Part shown: piece after piece, positions 1-10,540 of the stretch
Position numbering within the stretch: the first letter of the stretch is position 1
Layout of the letters: every line of letters begins with the position of its first letter
Assembly (NCBI RefSeq): GCF_011397635.1
Contig: NC_064759.1
Coordinates: 21,166,428-21,230,427, forward strand
DNA: 64,000 nt
Direction: 5' to 3'
DNA from: Epinephelus fuscoguttatus
Taxonomy: Eukaryota > Chordata > Actinopteri > Perciformes > Serranidae
Translations under genes and position numbers: made by a program
The notes under the pieces: generated by a model
What the model was told of the DNA's origin: nothing
Seen by the model: the letters and a program-made list of their open reading frames with translations, nothing else
Database searches by the model: none

Positions 1-2790
1 GCAGCGGTGTGCAGTGTCCACGTTGGCGGATACGCACAAGCGCACCGGCATGTTTCCACTGCACAAAGGTGAGGGCACCTTTGGCCAAAAAGCCCAATAA
101 ATCCACTGAAGGCTCCACAAAAGTGGAATAAAAATCCGCTGGAGTTGTTCCTCTGACAAAAAAAAAAGCCTTACAGCGTCACTGGCCTGAGCGGGCCTGT
201 GACCTGTCAGTCAACTTGCCCAACATACTTTTTGATTGGCCCGGGCCATCGGGCCATTGCTTATGTTGAACCCTGCCCAGATTTATCTTGTGTCCCCTTC
301 AAATGGCAACCTCAGAGGCTGAAAAATGAAGCCAATGTGCAAGTGCCAAAAACTGCAGTTCATCAAATGGCCACATGAGGCTGGCTCCAAAACATAGACC
401 CTCATGTTACTCTACAAGTTACATTTTATCAAGGGCCAAAGTTACACACATTCAAGGGTGGGGCCGCTTGAGTGACAACTGTCTGCCGATAGATAGAGGC
501 CTCGGCCTCTCACTCAGATCCACTCCTCCAAACATGGTCACCTCTGGCTCCAAAAAACGCAAGATGGCGACAGGCGAAACGCTGCACTCAAGGCTTCAAA
601 ACAGCAGTCCACAACCCAATGACATCACAGTAGCTACATCCATTATTTATATTGTCTGTGGTCCCCTTAGGGGAGCTTGAACCCTAGGTTGGAAACCACT
701 GCACTGAACTACCTGTAAGTACTAAAAAGGTAGTCATGTAACACATCAGATACTTGAGGTAACTTTCTGCATGACGTGTACTTTCGAAATGACACTTTGA
801 ATATATTTATCTGATAATACCTCTGTTCTTTGCTTAAGCAGGATTTTGACTTGTCATGGAGCAGTTTTATGTTTTGGCAGTGACAGTTTTATTTAACCGA
901 AGGCTGTGAAAACTTCCTCTTTACATATGTTTCCTTAGAACAACAGCATAACTTGGCAGATGATGAAAAATGTGAGGTTTTGTTTGCTTCATCTGGTGTT
1001 GCATAAGTTGTCAGTTACCTCAGCAGAAACTTGTTTTTTTCTCCAAGTTCCTTCCCCTTTTAAATAGACCTTGGGAAGCTGGAGAGTTTATTTGTATTCA
1101 CACAGTTTACGGTAAATCAAGGAGGGGAAGCACACAATCATGTCCACTTATTCTACCACTCGATCATCTCCAACCTCCTCGTTCTGCTCATTGCTGCTCT
1201 TCAAAAGGCTTCTGAGGACATCCAGAGCAGCTCTTGTGTGCGCTGCCCATGTTTGTGCTCTTTAACAACACAAGCAGTCTGACACTTTGTTCATAACAGC
1301 CATGTCAATTAAACTTCAAAGCGGCCTTTCCCAGTGAGCACAAAGCAGTGGCATGCAGAGACGGCCAATTTATTTTCTGGGTAATATTGTGTTAAAGTAT
1401 GGCGGCCCCATCAAGCAGGTTTCTGAGGGGTAATGACACTTATTCCTATATTTTTCAATTAATAACTTCTATGAGTTTGTTATTAATTAATACAAAAACA
1501 ATTAGCTGTTTCCACCACATTTTATTCCTTGATGAAATATTCAGAGACTCCACGGGACACTAAAACACTCCTTTAAAATACTCACTAATGTAATTCGTTT
1601 AGCAGCCCCATTAAGCATTATTGCCCACCCTCTCTATTTAACCTCTGGGATACTTAAGAGGAGAAAAATCAGCGAGGGCAATAAAGTAGATCTATATTGG
1701 TAAAATAAAATATTAATTTGCTTCTTGTGTGTTTGTGTAGCCTTTCCTCTTTCTAGGTTCCATGGTGGAGAGGCCCTGTTTGGCACCAACATCCAACTGG
1801 ATTCATCTTTTCAGTATATGTTCACATTGTATGTATCATTTAGTCATATGGATTATCTATATTGTAATTTTAATATGTTGGGTTATTCTGTAAACATGAC
1901 ATCTGCTGCACATCTTTCTGTCCTGTGGTTGCTCTTCCTGAGGGTTCTTCCATTTTTTTGAGAGGGATGGTGGGATTATGGGCTGGTGGTTAATGATTTT
2001 AGAAGGTCACCCACCTGCCCACTGCCAAGTGTTGTAAAAACACTGACTTAGTGGATAGCAACAAATACAACATTTGGGTATTGTTCCTCACAACAAACAG
2101 AATTTCGAGTCCCACGTTGATGCTACCTCAAAAAAAAAAAAAAAAAAAGTCCAGCAGAGACTTTTTTTCCTTAGAAAAATTAACTCTTTTAATGTTTCTT
2201 CTATGATGTCACTTAAAATACACACAACTCTAGTTTGTTTAGTTCAAAATGTGTTTGCATTTTGACAACACATGATTTTCTAGATTAAGCGCGCACATTC
2301 AGTTTACATTGTCATTTTGCTATTTTCTTTTGTAAGTTATTAATTAATTCCTTGTTGTCTTTGAGTTCCCTGAAGTCACTTCCTGGTTGGAGCTGGACAA
2401 AAGATGGTGGTGCTTTTATGCAGAAAGACATTCCACAGACTGCACCGAAAGCTGTGACATCATGGGGGGGATTAAGGGTTTCTTTGTGTTCGTCTTAGTA
2501 ATTGTTTGTGTAAGTTCTCCCCTTTTGTGTTTAAGTTGAGTCACTGTATTTTGCCCCGTCGTCTCATTCTGTCAGGTCTGTTTGTTGGATTAATGTCTAG
2601 TTTTGTTAGCCTTTTATTCAGTAGACATATGTTTTGTTGATCTCTTTTATGGGCCCTATAACTCAAATGTTGTTATCTTTGGTCATTTGCTTTGCAAAAT
2701 GTATTTATTTGGGAAAATAAACCCACTTTTTTCGAACTTTAAACCTTCATTTTTATGCTCTGACTGCTTTATCCATGACATACAATGATG
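1..2790. other. intergenic DNA, no gene recognised
   Basis: No open reading frame here has a recognisable domain. The sequence is AT-rich with scattered homopolymers, including an A-run at about 2131-2148. The words GGTTGGAAACCACTGC near 688-703 resemble the ends of fish hAT-type DNA elements, so part of 1-710 may be an old transposon, but no partner terminal repeat was found. Nothing else is supported. Confidence 0.5.
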
Positions 2791-2799
2791 ACTCTCTTT

Positions 2800-3351
2800 T
2801 ACAGGTGTTTCACTGAATCTGTTTTAACTTTCTGTATCATTGCTTGGTTTGGAAATCTACATCTCTCTGATGAGAATGGACTGGGGAGGCTTGTCAAAAT
2901 GGCAAGTAAGATTTAAATAGGTGTCAGGCCGATGTCTTGGACATTTTTAATAGGCAAGACTAGGAAGATCTAATGCCATATTGGACTGCCAGAACCATCT
3001 ACTCCTGGATGAGTTTCAGCTTTTGCCCTTCAGACACTGTTCCAGGTTACCCATTAGGAGGACCAGGAGATTTAACGTCACCTGTATTCCAAGTGCTATT
3101 GATATACCTGACAGCAAATACCACTCTGGCTGTATTCCTCGCACTTCCTTTGAACACTTTGCACTCTTGTTTATGTGCACTCTACCTGGTATGGTATGAA
3201 TTTTTATTTCCCCGCCTGAGCTCTGTTGTTTTCTTGTGTTGATGCATTGTTGATGATGTCCTTTGTATTCTGTTTTATGTTTTTTTGTGAGCCGTGGCTG
3301 CAAAACACATTTCCCCTTGGGGGACAATAAAGATAACCTTGAACCTTGAGG
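2800..3351 (+). mobile_element. L2-type LINE, 3' end fragment (degenerate)
   Basis: Conceptual translation across frame breaks gives the C-terminal part of an L2/CR1-like reverse-transcriptase polyprotein: a segment like ESVLTFCIIAWFGNLHLS, then GLGRLVKMASKI, then HLLLDEFQLLPFRHCSR and RRFNVTCIPSAIDI. These fit the conserved order ending in 'FIPSAI..LN' in fish L2 elements. Stops and frameshifts interrupt it, so it is dead. The element ends in a short tail, AATAAAGATAACCTTGAACC, typical of L2-type 3' ends that finish in a small tandem motif. Only the last part of ORF2 and the 3' UTR are present, as expected for 5'-truncated LINE insertions. Confidence 0.8.
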
Positions 3352-4142
3352 GTGTCATATGCTGTGCAGACTGAGGCAAATTGTGATTTGTAATACAGGG
3401 CTATTTAAATAACAATGCCTTGACTTGAGTTTACAAAACAAGGAAAAACTAACTTAATAAATAAATAAAATATATAAAAAATGTACGAAATATACTTGTA
3501 TAGAATGTTTCGATGTGGAAAGGAGAACCTGCATCTGCATTTTGTTTCTTATATTTGAAGCCTGAAACATCAGCACACCAATAACGCCTCGCTTTTTTAA
3601 TGTACGATTCTATTCTTGCTGCTTCAGTAACCACAGACTTCTGCTCTGCAGGCTTTTTCTCTGTACCTCAACACTGTGCATCTGAGCCATGTCCTTGTTC
3701 TATTTTGTGTGCTCTTTCACAAATATCATCCTGTTGCATCAGCTTTGTCTGACTTCATTCCCAGTGTCCCAAACTCTGAAAAGCACCTCGGGGTTGTGGG
3801 TCTGCTGCTGCCATTCATGACCTGTTTTCACACCAATCAACCTGTCTGGTGCAACTGGGAAAAGTCCCTTATATCCCCTTTACACAGACACACCTGCAAC
3901 AATAGCCTGAAACCTTCATCTTTGTTTATTTTGTGCATTTATAAGCACACATAACACACTGGGAAGAATGAATCAGCAATGTTTGTTGCCACAAGGCTTG
4001 TTAGTGCCCCCTGCAGTGCCCTACTGCTGCTGCTGCTGCTGCTACTCATGGATGGATTACTGAACGGGCCTACTGGGCACATGCCCCAGAACCCAGAGTG
4101 TCAGGGTCTCCCCCTGCCCTTCACCTGCAAGATGTTGCTAAA
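3352..4142. other. intergenic DNA with a short CTG run
   Basis: No coding potential is recognised. A short (CTG)n tract lies at about 4023-4042. The rest is unremarkable. Confidence 0.5.
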
Positions 4143-4760
4143 ATTACCATGTACTGACAAGGAAGAGACACACAAAAACTACAAAGAGACACAAGATTAA
4201 TAAAAAGACAAAAAAAATTACCCCAAAGAGACACACATGAACTACAAAAGAGGAAAAATAAACATAATGAGACATGAAATAATCAAGAAGAGACACAAAA
4301 TAACAACAAAGAGACACAAAATGACCAAAAAAGACAACCAATGACCCCCAAAGAGACCCAAAATAAGTACACAGGGGACAGAAAAACCAAAAAGAGATAT
4401 AAAATGACCAAAAAAGACACAAGATGACCTCAAAGAGACACACATTAACACCAAAAGTGCCAAAACAAACATGATGAGACACAAAATGATCAAAAAGAGA
4501 CAGAAAATGACCAAAAAAGACATATAATGACCCCAAAGAGACACAAAATTAGTACAAAGGGAACAGAAAAAACAAAGAGGCATAAAAATGACCAAAAGAG
4601 ACACAAAATAACCCCAAAAAGACACATAATGCCCTAAGAAGACTTAAAATGACCCCAAAGAGACACAAAATAGATACAAAGGGGGCAAAACAACCAAAGA
4701 GACAGAAAATGACCAAAAAGAGGAAGAAAATTAATTAAAAAGGGGCAAACCAACAAAAAT
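4143..4760. repeat. purine-rich tandem repeat (AAAGAGACACAAAATGACC-like)
   Basis: About 600 bp is built from imperfect copies of short words such as AAAGAGACACAAAATGACC and CCAAAAAGACA, almost free of G/T-rich sequence on this strand. Blocks of several words recur at a longer period, for example the run containing 'AAGTACA..GGGGACAGAAAAACC' appears near 4365, 4550 and 4670. The open frames on the minus strand here, rich in Phe, Leu, Ser and Cys, are by-products of the repeat and not genes. Confidence 0.8.
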
Positions 4761-5256
4761 CAGCTATCAAAAAAAGTTGCAAAATCACCACAATGTGTTT
4801 GTGTCTGTTTCCAGTCCTACACAGGTGAGGTAGTGGGATCTTTTACATGCCGTTTGCCCAGGGGCCCATTATCTTATAAGCTGCCCATGCTGCTACTACC
4901 ATTACTACTATCTGCTGCAAATGCTCTCTCTGCTAGAAATATACAGTATACCTCACTCAAGTTCTCTAAATTAAACCGCAAAATATGTTGCTTGTCCATT
5001 CCCTCTTTTCTGGATCGACTTACATTTCACTGCTTTTATGCTACAAAACACAGGTAGTTAGTATTTGCCCACCAATTATTTTTCTTGCTCTGTGGGTTTG
5101 AAACTGCAGTTAGACCATCGCGTTGGAAAGTAAAAACCTGCTAAAAAATTAGCTGAACAGTTAGATTTTCACTGAACAGTTACTGAACGACATGAAAAAA
5201 ACACCTACGGCCCTGCTCCACCTCCTCCTACTTACACTGATGACATTTCATGCACT

Positions 5257-5795
5257 TTAAGATCCAGTGTTTAGGATTTAGGGGGGTATTTTTGCAGAAA
5301 TGGAATATAATAAGAATATTTTCTTCAGTGTATAATCCCCCTAAAATAAGAATTGTCATGTTATCATTACCTTAGAATAAGCTGCTTATATCTACATAGG
5401 GAGCAGGTCCCCAGTCCTCCATGTTTTAGTGCCATGTTTCGACAGTAGCCCAGATATGATAAACCAAGCAAGCTCTAGATAAGGCCATTTGTGTTTTTGC
5501 GTTTTCATGTTTGCCACTGTAACACAACCTCTGCAACGAGCTGAACAGCGTCGGAGAAACAGTAATTTTACTATATTTGGTGTTTTTACTCATTTGAATC
5601 ACCTGGTTCATGTGTTTTGGAGAGGAAGAAATCTCTGCACTTAATTTGGCTCCTGGTAAAAACCACCTGAACAATGAACAATGAGGGAATCCTGACCGGG
5701 GAGCTCATGCTTGGCACACCAACGCAGTTTCAGCTGGTTCCAATCTGCAATCCTCATTGCTGGATGCCACTAAATCCTGCACACCGCTCCTTTAT
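5257..5795. mobile_element. non-autonomous DNA element (MITE) with ~25-bp inverted ends
   Basis: The left end, AAGATCCAGTGTTTAGGATT at about 5259, is mirrored by the right end, where TAAATCCTGCACACCGCTCC at about 5771 reads as its approximate reverse complement. The ~540 bp between holds no intact gene. I recognise the sequence as a repeat frequent in percomorph genomes, but the family name is not certain. Boundaries are good to a few bases. Confidence 0.65.
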
Positions 5796-6804
5796 ATCTT
5801 TCAGCCAAATGAGGAAATGTTTAATGATCCAGCCTTGCATGCTTTATGTCACACATTCAGCTTTATGTACAGTGTAAAATTTTCCTTTGGCAGTGGAGAC
5901 AACTTTAACAGACTGATGTGAAAAATGCTTTTCTGCCTCTGATATCATTTTAGAAGATAAGAAAAAGTAAAATATGGAATGTGAAAGTGCAAAAATGGGC
6001 CCCTGTCTACATTTCTATTTTGATTTGCTTCTCTGTCTCTTGCCAGGAGGGAGAGCTGTCTCTGACTAATTGCTGAAGAAGTTTGTCCTGCAGTGATGAA
6101 ATATCACCAGGCTTAACAGGAAAGTTTGTGCTCAAACAGCATCTTAGAAAACCCCTGATGTCACTCTGTAAAACCAGCTCTTACAGTGGAACACACCGGC
6201 TTGCATAATACAATGTGATCAGCCACATTTATGTGTGGAATACAAATGTGATGATTTCAGACGGGAGCACACAGCGCCTCAAACTCAAACATTTTCTTCT
6301 TTGGTCGCTCATCTGGGGTGCAGAAGCATGTAAGAAGTTGAAAGACGGTTTCTGAATGAGATCAAGAGCAGGGGCAGGAAGTGACTGGCATGGTAACAGG
6401 GACAAATACCCAATAAGGGCTGATGTCAGACGGTAACAAAATATCCCAAACTCACACATGGGAATCAAGTGTTTAAGGACTAAGCTCAAGTGAAGGTGCC
6501 TCAGAGTGATTTACATACATTAAGCAACATCAAAAGGACTCTTTGTACACCTCTGAGTCATTATTACTTCAAACGCTTATTTCACTCACTTTGTAAAATT
6601 AACCATGACTACCTGCGGTTTCACCTGTTTCACCCATTTAATGGAATCTTGACCCTGCTGTTGTGATATTAGGCCGTGAAACACAAAGAGGCCACTCATC
6701 TCCAACGTCCCTAGGTGTTTTTCTGCTGCATACAGAATGATCTCACGGTGGAAAGTCTCATCAGTCTCCTCTGAATGAACCACTTTTTTTATTATTGTGT
6801 ACAG
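5796..6804. other. intergenic DNA, no gene recognised
   Basis: No domain-bearing frame and no clear repeat. Nothing more can be said from the sequence. Confidence 0.45.
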
Positions 6805-6845
6805 TATATGCTTATCCAAACAGCTGCTGTTTGGATAAGCATATA
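6805..6845. repeat. perfect 41-bp palindrome
   Basis: The left arm TATATGCTTATCCAAACAGC (6805-6824) is followed by a single T and then its exact reverse complement (6826-6845). Twenty of twenty base pairs match. It could fold into a tight hairpin or cruciform. It may be the closed end of a fold-back element or a young duplication event; no gene is attached to it. Confidence 0.9.
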
Positions 6846-7060
6846 GCAGGCACTGCTGCCCTCACCACATATTGTGAAGGGAGGGAGTGCTCCGACACGG
6901 GTCATCACTTTTGTGTCAAATGCCTTTTCTCGCCTTCTCATAATAAAGAGGCGTCCATGTAGAAGCTGTGGGCACAGATAACTAAATATGATTTAATAAC
7001 CTATGATCAGACTGGTTTGCACAGACCGCCTGCGCCACTCATATTGCAAAAAGGCCAGTT

Positions 7061-7074
7061 GTTACCACGGAAAC
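7061..7074. promoter_or_regulatory. possible RFX X-box-like site
   Basis: GTTACCACGGAAAC is an imperfect inverted repeat that fits the general GTTNCC-N2-GGNAAC layout of RFX factor sites. It lies in a repeat-poor stretch about 450 bp upstream of the proposed FFAR promoter. A match of this length can occur by chance. Confidence 0.25.
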
Positions 7075-7503
7075 CGTGTTTGGCGAGCGTGGGAGATAAA
7101 TTGCAGCAGTATCTCCCTAATAATAATTTCTATTATCTGCGCTGGATGTTTAGATTATCATGTAAATAGGGGGACGTGCCGGTCGACAGCAGGTAGGAGC
7201 TGGAGGCTGGTGAATAGAGGAGATCAAATAAAACAGTTGAGCAATCACCACACGTGGGTGTACTGAGAAGCACGCAGTGGAATAAGGTAAGCCACAATTA
7301 CTCCTTTTGTTGACTTGGTTTCTTTGCAAAAAATATTAAAGTAGGAAGCTTGTAGAGGTGGTGTGAAAATGAGTGAACTGAGACACCGCCACCGCAGACA
7401 GTGAGGAAGTCCTCGAGTTGCTTAAACTGGTGGCACTTCTTTGGTTTCCTCACATTCCTCTGTAGAGCAGTAAAAAAAAAAAAAACTCCCCCATGCTTTG
7501 GAC

Positions 7504-7563
7504 TATAAGAGTTGAGCTCGCGTTAAACGCGTTCACTTTGTGATGCAGCTTATTACATACCAG
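7504..7563 (+). promoter_or_regulatory. candidate core promoter and 5' non-coding exon of the FFAR gene
   Basis: A TATAAG box at 7504-7509 is followed at a suitable distance by a short stretch ending in CCAG|GTAAGAAAC, a strong splice donor with GT at 7564. A small non-coding first exon (about 7535-7563) spliced to an acceptor just upstream of the ATG at 8462 would match the layout of mammalian FFAR2, which also has its coding sequence in one exon behind a non-coding one. Candidate acceptors are TCTTTCAG near 8070 and TATCAGCAG near 8210. Without RNA data this is a proposal. Confidence 0.35.
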
Positions 7564-8421
7564 GTAAGAAACTTTTCTTAACATCACAAGTTCTTTAAAA
7601 TGTTACTTTCTCTTGAATTAATGCTGTTGTTTGGATTCTACACGTTTTCTTTACTCTTTACTTTGCATTTCCTGTACAAGAAAATTCAAAAATTATACAC
7701 AGATATTGTTTTGATGACTAAAGAGTGCCAGCTAAAGCTCAGAGACACTCATTATTACCGTGGTGTAGTTAAGTCATTATGTTTATGAGGGTCATCACTT
7801 TCACAACATGTCCAGTATTTCTGCCTGTACTGGAAACGAGGCCTGGAAGTTAATGATAAAAGCATCATTGTGCTGTATTTACGACACAGAGGAAGCAATA
7901 ACATGGCATTATGGTTTGTATACAAACCCATGTGCCAGACCCAAACACTGGCTCCTCATTAAGAGATAATTCAGCTCCACAATAAACTCTAAAGTAAGAA
8001 GAAATTAAGAGGGAATATAGAAAAAAAAAGAAATTAGAGTTTATCTCTGGCTTCTTCTTGTGGTCTTTCAGCTTATGGGCTAAACTGTGATGTGTAAAAA
8101 GTATAGAAAAGGATAGCGGCGCGCTCTTAAACTAACTGTCAAATGGACAGTAGGTAGAAATACTGTGCTGCGCAGTGTGGTAATCTCTTTCCATTCTTTC
8201 TTATCAGCAGAGCTCAAAGCCCTCGAGGAAACGATGAGCGTTGGTTTATCGGTAGGGACAGGAAAACCACGCTGTCTCACCGGGTTTGTTCCGAGCCACT
8301 GACCCAATAAGAAGCCTTCGTCTCCTGTGGTTTTGGACTGCCTGACAGATCAAACCTCCCTGTACCGCAGTGTATTCATCCCCCCCCTGAGTCAAGGACA
8401 TAATGTGACACATCCTGAACC

Positions 8422-8447
8422 TGACTGACTGACTGACTGACTGACTT
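8422..8447. repeat. (CTGA)n microsatellite in the FFAR 5' leader
   Basis: Six tandem CTGA units end about 15 bp before the start codon of the receptor. Copy number is likely to vary between individuals and could affect leader length. It also makes a misleading open frame on the minus strand. Confidence 0.85.
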
Positions 8448-8461
8448 ACATCGAGGCCACC

Positions 8462-9484
8462 ATGCAGGAGTGCCACACTGGACTGTGTCTGTCTGTCTAC
8501 ATCATTACCTTTGTGCTGGGCTTCCCGGCCAATGTCCTCGCCTTCTACACTTTTTGCAAAAAAGTGAGGCAGAAACCCACACCCATTGATATCCTGCTCC
8601 TCAACCTGACCATCTCTGACCTCCTCTTCCTCCTCTTCCTGCCCTTCAAGATGCAGGAAGTGATGAACAACATGCTCTGGGACATGCCCTACCCCCTCTG
8701 CCCGCTGTCTGGCTTCATCTTCTACATGACCATCTACAACAGCACCTTCTTCCTCACTGCGGTCAGCGTAGAGCGCTACCTCGGAGTGGCTTTCCCCATC
8801 CAGCACACCTTGAAGCGGAGACCTGTGTATGCCGTCGCTGCCAGCATCTTCTTCTGGATTTTCTCCTTCATCCACCTGAGCATAGTGTTCATAGTTCCCT
8901 TTATCGGCCCTAAAAACTCTCCGAATGCCACCTCAGGCCACAATGTCTCAGCTAGCTTCGCCAATAGTGTTGACCAGACAGAGGTGTGTTATGAAAATTT
9001 CACGGAGGCTCAGCTGAATGTCCTCCTGCCTGTGCGGCTGGAGCTCTGCGTGGTACTTTTCTGCATCCCCTTCCTGATTAGTAGTTTCTGCTACATCAAC
9101 TTCATCAGGATTCTGTCCAAGCTGCAGCACATTGACCGGCGCCGGCGCCTGCGGGCCATTGGCTTGGCTTTAGGAACACTGCTGGTGTTTGCTTTATGTT
9201 TTGGTCCCTATAACGTCTCTCACATTGTCGGTTTTATTACTTGGAAAAGTCCCGACTGGAGAGACAAAGCTCTGCTGTGCAGCACCTTTAATGCTTGTCT
9301 AGACCCTCTTATTTTCTACTTCTCCTCCTCTGCTGTGAGAAAGACTGTGGGTAGTGTGATGGAAGGGGTTAAGAGTCGTCTGAACAGGTGCATGTCCTGT
9401 CACATGCTCAGGGCCTTGTGGGGGGGGATTAACAAGACTGCAAAAGATAAGGAACACAAACAAGAGGAGATCAATGCTATCTAA
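8462..9484 (+). CDS. free fatty acid receptor (FFAR2/FFAR3-like GPCR)
   Basis: A 340-residue, seven-helix class A G-protein-coupled receptor in one exon. The start has a good Kozak context (GCCACCATGC). Family marks include GFPANVLAF in TM1 (20-28), LNLTISDLL in TM2 (48-55), a Cys80-Cys176 pair between TM3 and loop 2, ERYLGVAFP in place of DRY (104-112), VCYENFTEAQL before TM5, FGPYNVSH in TM6 and DPLIFYFSSS in place of NPxxY in TM7 (281-290). The fatty-acid carboxylate triad known from human FFAR2 is conserved: Arg192 in LPVRLELC, His254 in NVSHIVGF and Arg267 in SPDWRD. That argues for short-chain fatty acid sensing at the plasma membrane, coupled to Gi/Gq in mammals. N-glycosylation sites are N155, N161 and N179. 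The basic loop 3 (DRRRRLR) and a long Lys/Glu-rich tail fit the family. It cannot be split into FFAR2 or FFAR3 from sequence reading alone; similarity looks closer to FFAR2. Confidence 0.93.
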   Translation: MQECHTGLCLSVYIITFVLGFPANVLAFYTFCKKVRQKPTPIDILLLNLTISDLLFLLFLPFKMQEVMNNMLWDMPYPLCPLSGFIFYMTIYNSTFFLTAVSVERYLGVAFPIQHTLKRRPVYAVAASIFFWIFSFIHLSIVFIVPFIGPKNSPNATSGHNVSASFANSVDQTEVCYENFTEAQLNVLLPVRLELCVVLFCIPFLISSFCYINFIRILSKLQHIDRRRRLRAIGLALGTLLVFALCFGPYNVSHIVGFITWKSPDWRDKALLCSTFNACLDPLIFYFSSSAVRKTVGSVMEGVKSRLNRCMSCHMLRALWGGINKTAKDKEHKQEEINAI

Positions 9485-10540
9485 CCTGACTCAAAGAAAG
9501 CTGTGAGCAGCTGCTTTCGCTAATTTGTTATTTCTTCATCCCTGGAAGCAGGAAATTAGTGCCATCTTTATGTTTTAACATGTGAGAAAATGACTCTGCA
9601 TACTGTATACAGTCTCTGTTTGACTCTCTGATGAACTTCCTATTGGGAAAAAAGACAACAGAGGAAGCTCTTCTTCATGCAGCGTGATGGGAAAGTCACA
9701 GAGACAGTCTCCTTTGAACCGTCATATTCAAACGAAACATTTATTTTTTACATAACAACAGGATTTCATAAGATCTCCATCAATGCTGTCAGGTGTTGTG
9801 GAGTGCTGCACCAACAAAATGAATATCTAAGCAACAGCTGCGGACGTCACCTCTAAGCAATAAGAGATAAAGCTTTGACCATGAACAGCATATGTCGTCT
9901 GTTTGTAACAACATGCTCATTATGTGTGATCTTAGATGTTGAAAATGACAGGGCTTAGTACAAAAACACATATAGGACGCAGCCAATATGCAGTTTTCAT
10001 TTTATGTGAACATTTGTGTGTGTTGTGTTCCATGGCTATGACCATTCTTATGCAGATTTCTGTTTACACCATTTTACATTTATACTGTCGTTTGCTTATA
10101 CATGTCACATGAAACCGTATGTGATGCGAGAGTAGCACACATGCATGAATATATGTATGAATACATGAAATATGCGTCTGAAAGCTGTATGACAGGGGCT
10201 GTAATTACATAAGACAAAACACAAAACTATTTTCATATGCAAATCATATAAATATGTATTTTGCATAATTTATGACTCACAGATTCTTTTGTAAAGGCGG
10301 CAGTCAGATAATAATACACGAGAGAGTGGACATGAGAGAGGAAGGGAAAAAATGTGACAACATAAAGACAACCACAGATAGACTGTTTTCGTAAACAAAT
10401 CATATTCTAATTATTATTTTGTTTTGGAGAGAATGAGTGCAGAATGTGAGCACTGTATGAACAACCTACTGCATAACATGAATATAGAAGTGACCAGATC
10501 AGTGATTTATACAATTTATACATTTTGATCGGCCCAGTCG
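9485..10540. other. FFAR 3' flank, probable 3' UTR then intergenic
   Basis: This stretch follows the receptor stop codon. No canonical AATAAA was found close to the stop, so the length of the 3' UTR is undefined. The sequence becomes AT-rich with many near-palindromic ATG/CAT words from 10000 on. No gene recognised. Confidence 0.4.

Noticed and set aside
4144-4625. Two long minus-strand frames rich in Phe, Leu, Ser and Cys that look like membrane proteins
   Set aside because: They arise from the purine-rich tandem repeat read on its pyrimidine strand.
8246-8875. 209-codon minus-strand frame with a Glu-rich segment
   Set aside because: It is antisense to the FFAR coding exon and its leader. 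Acidic runs are the complement of Leu/Phe codons in the TM helices.
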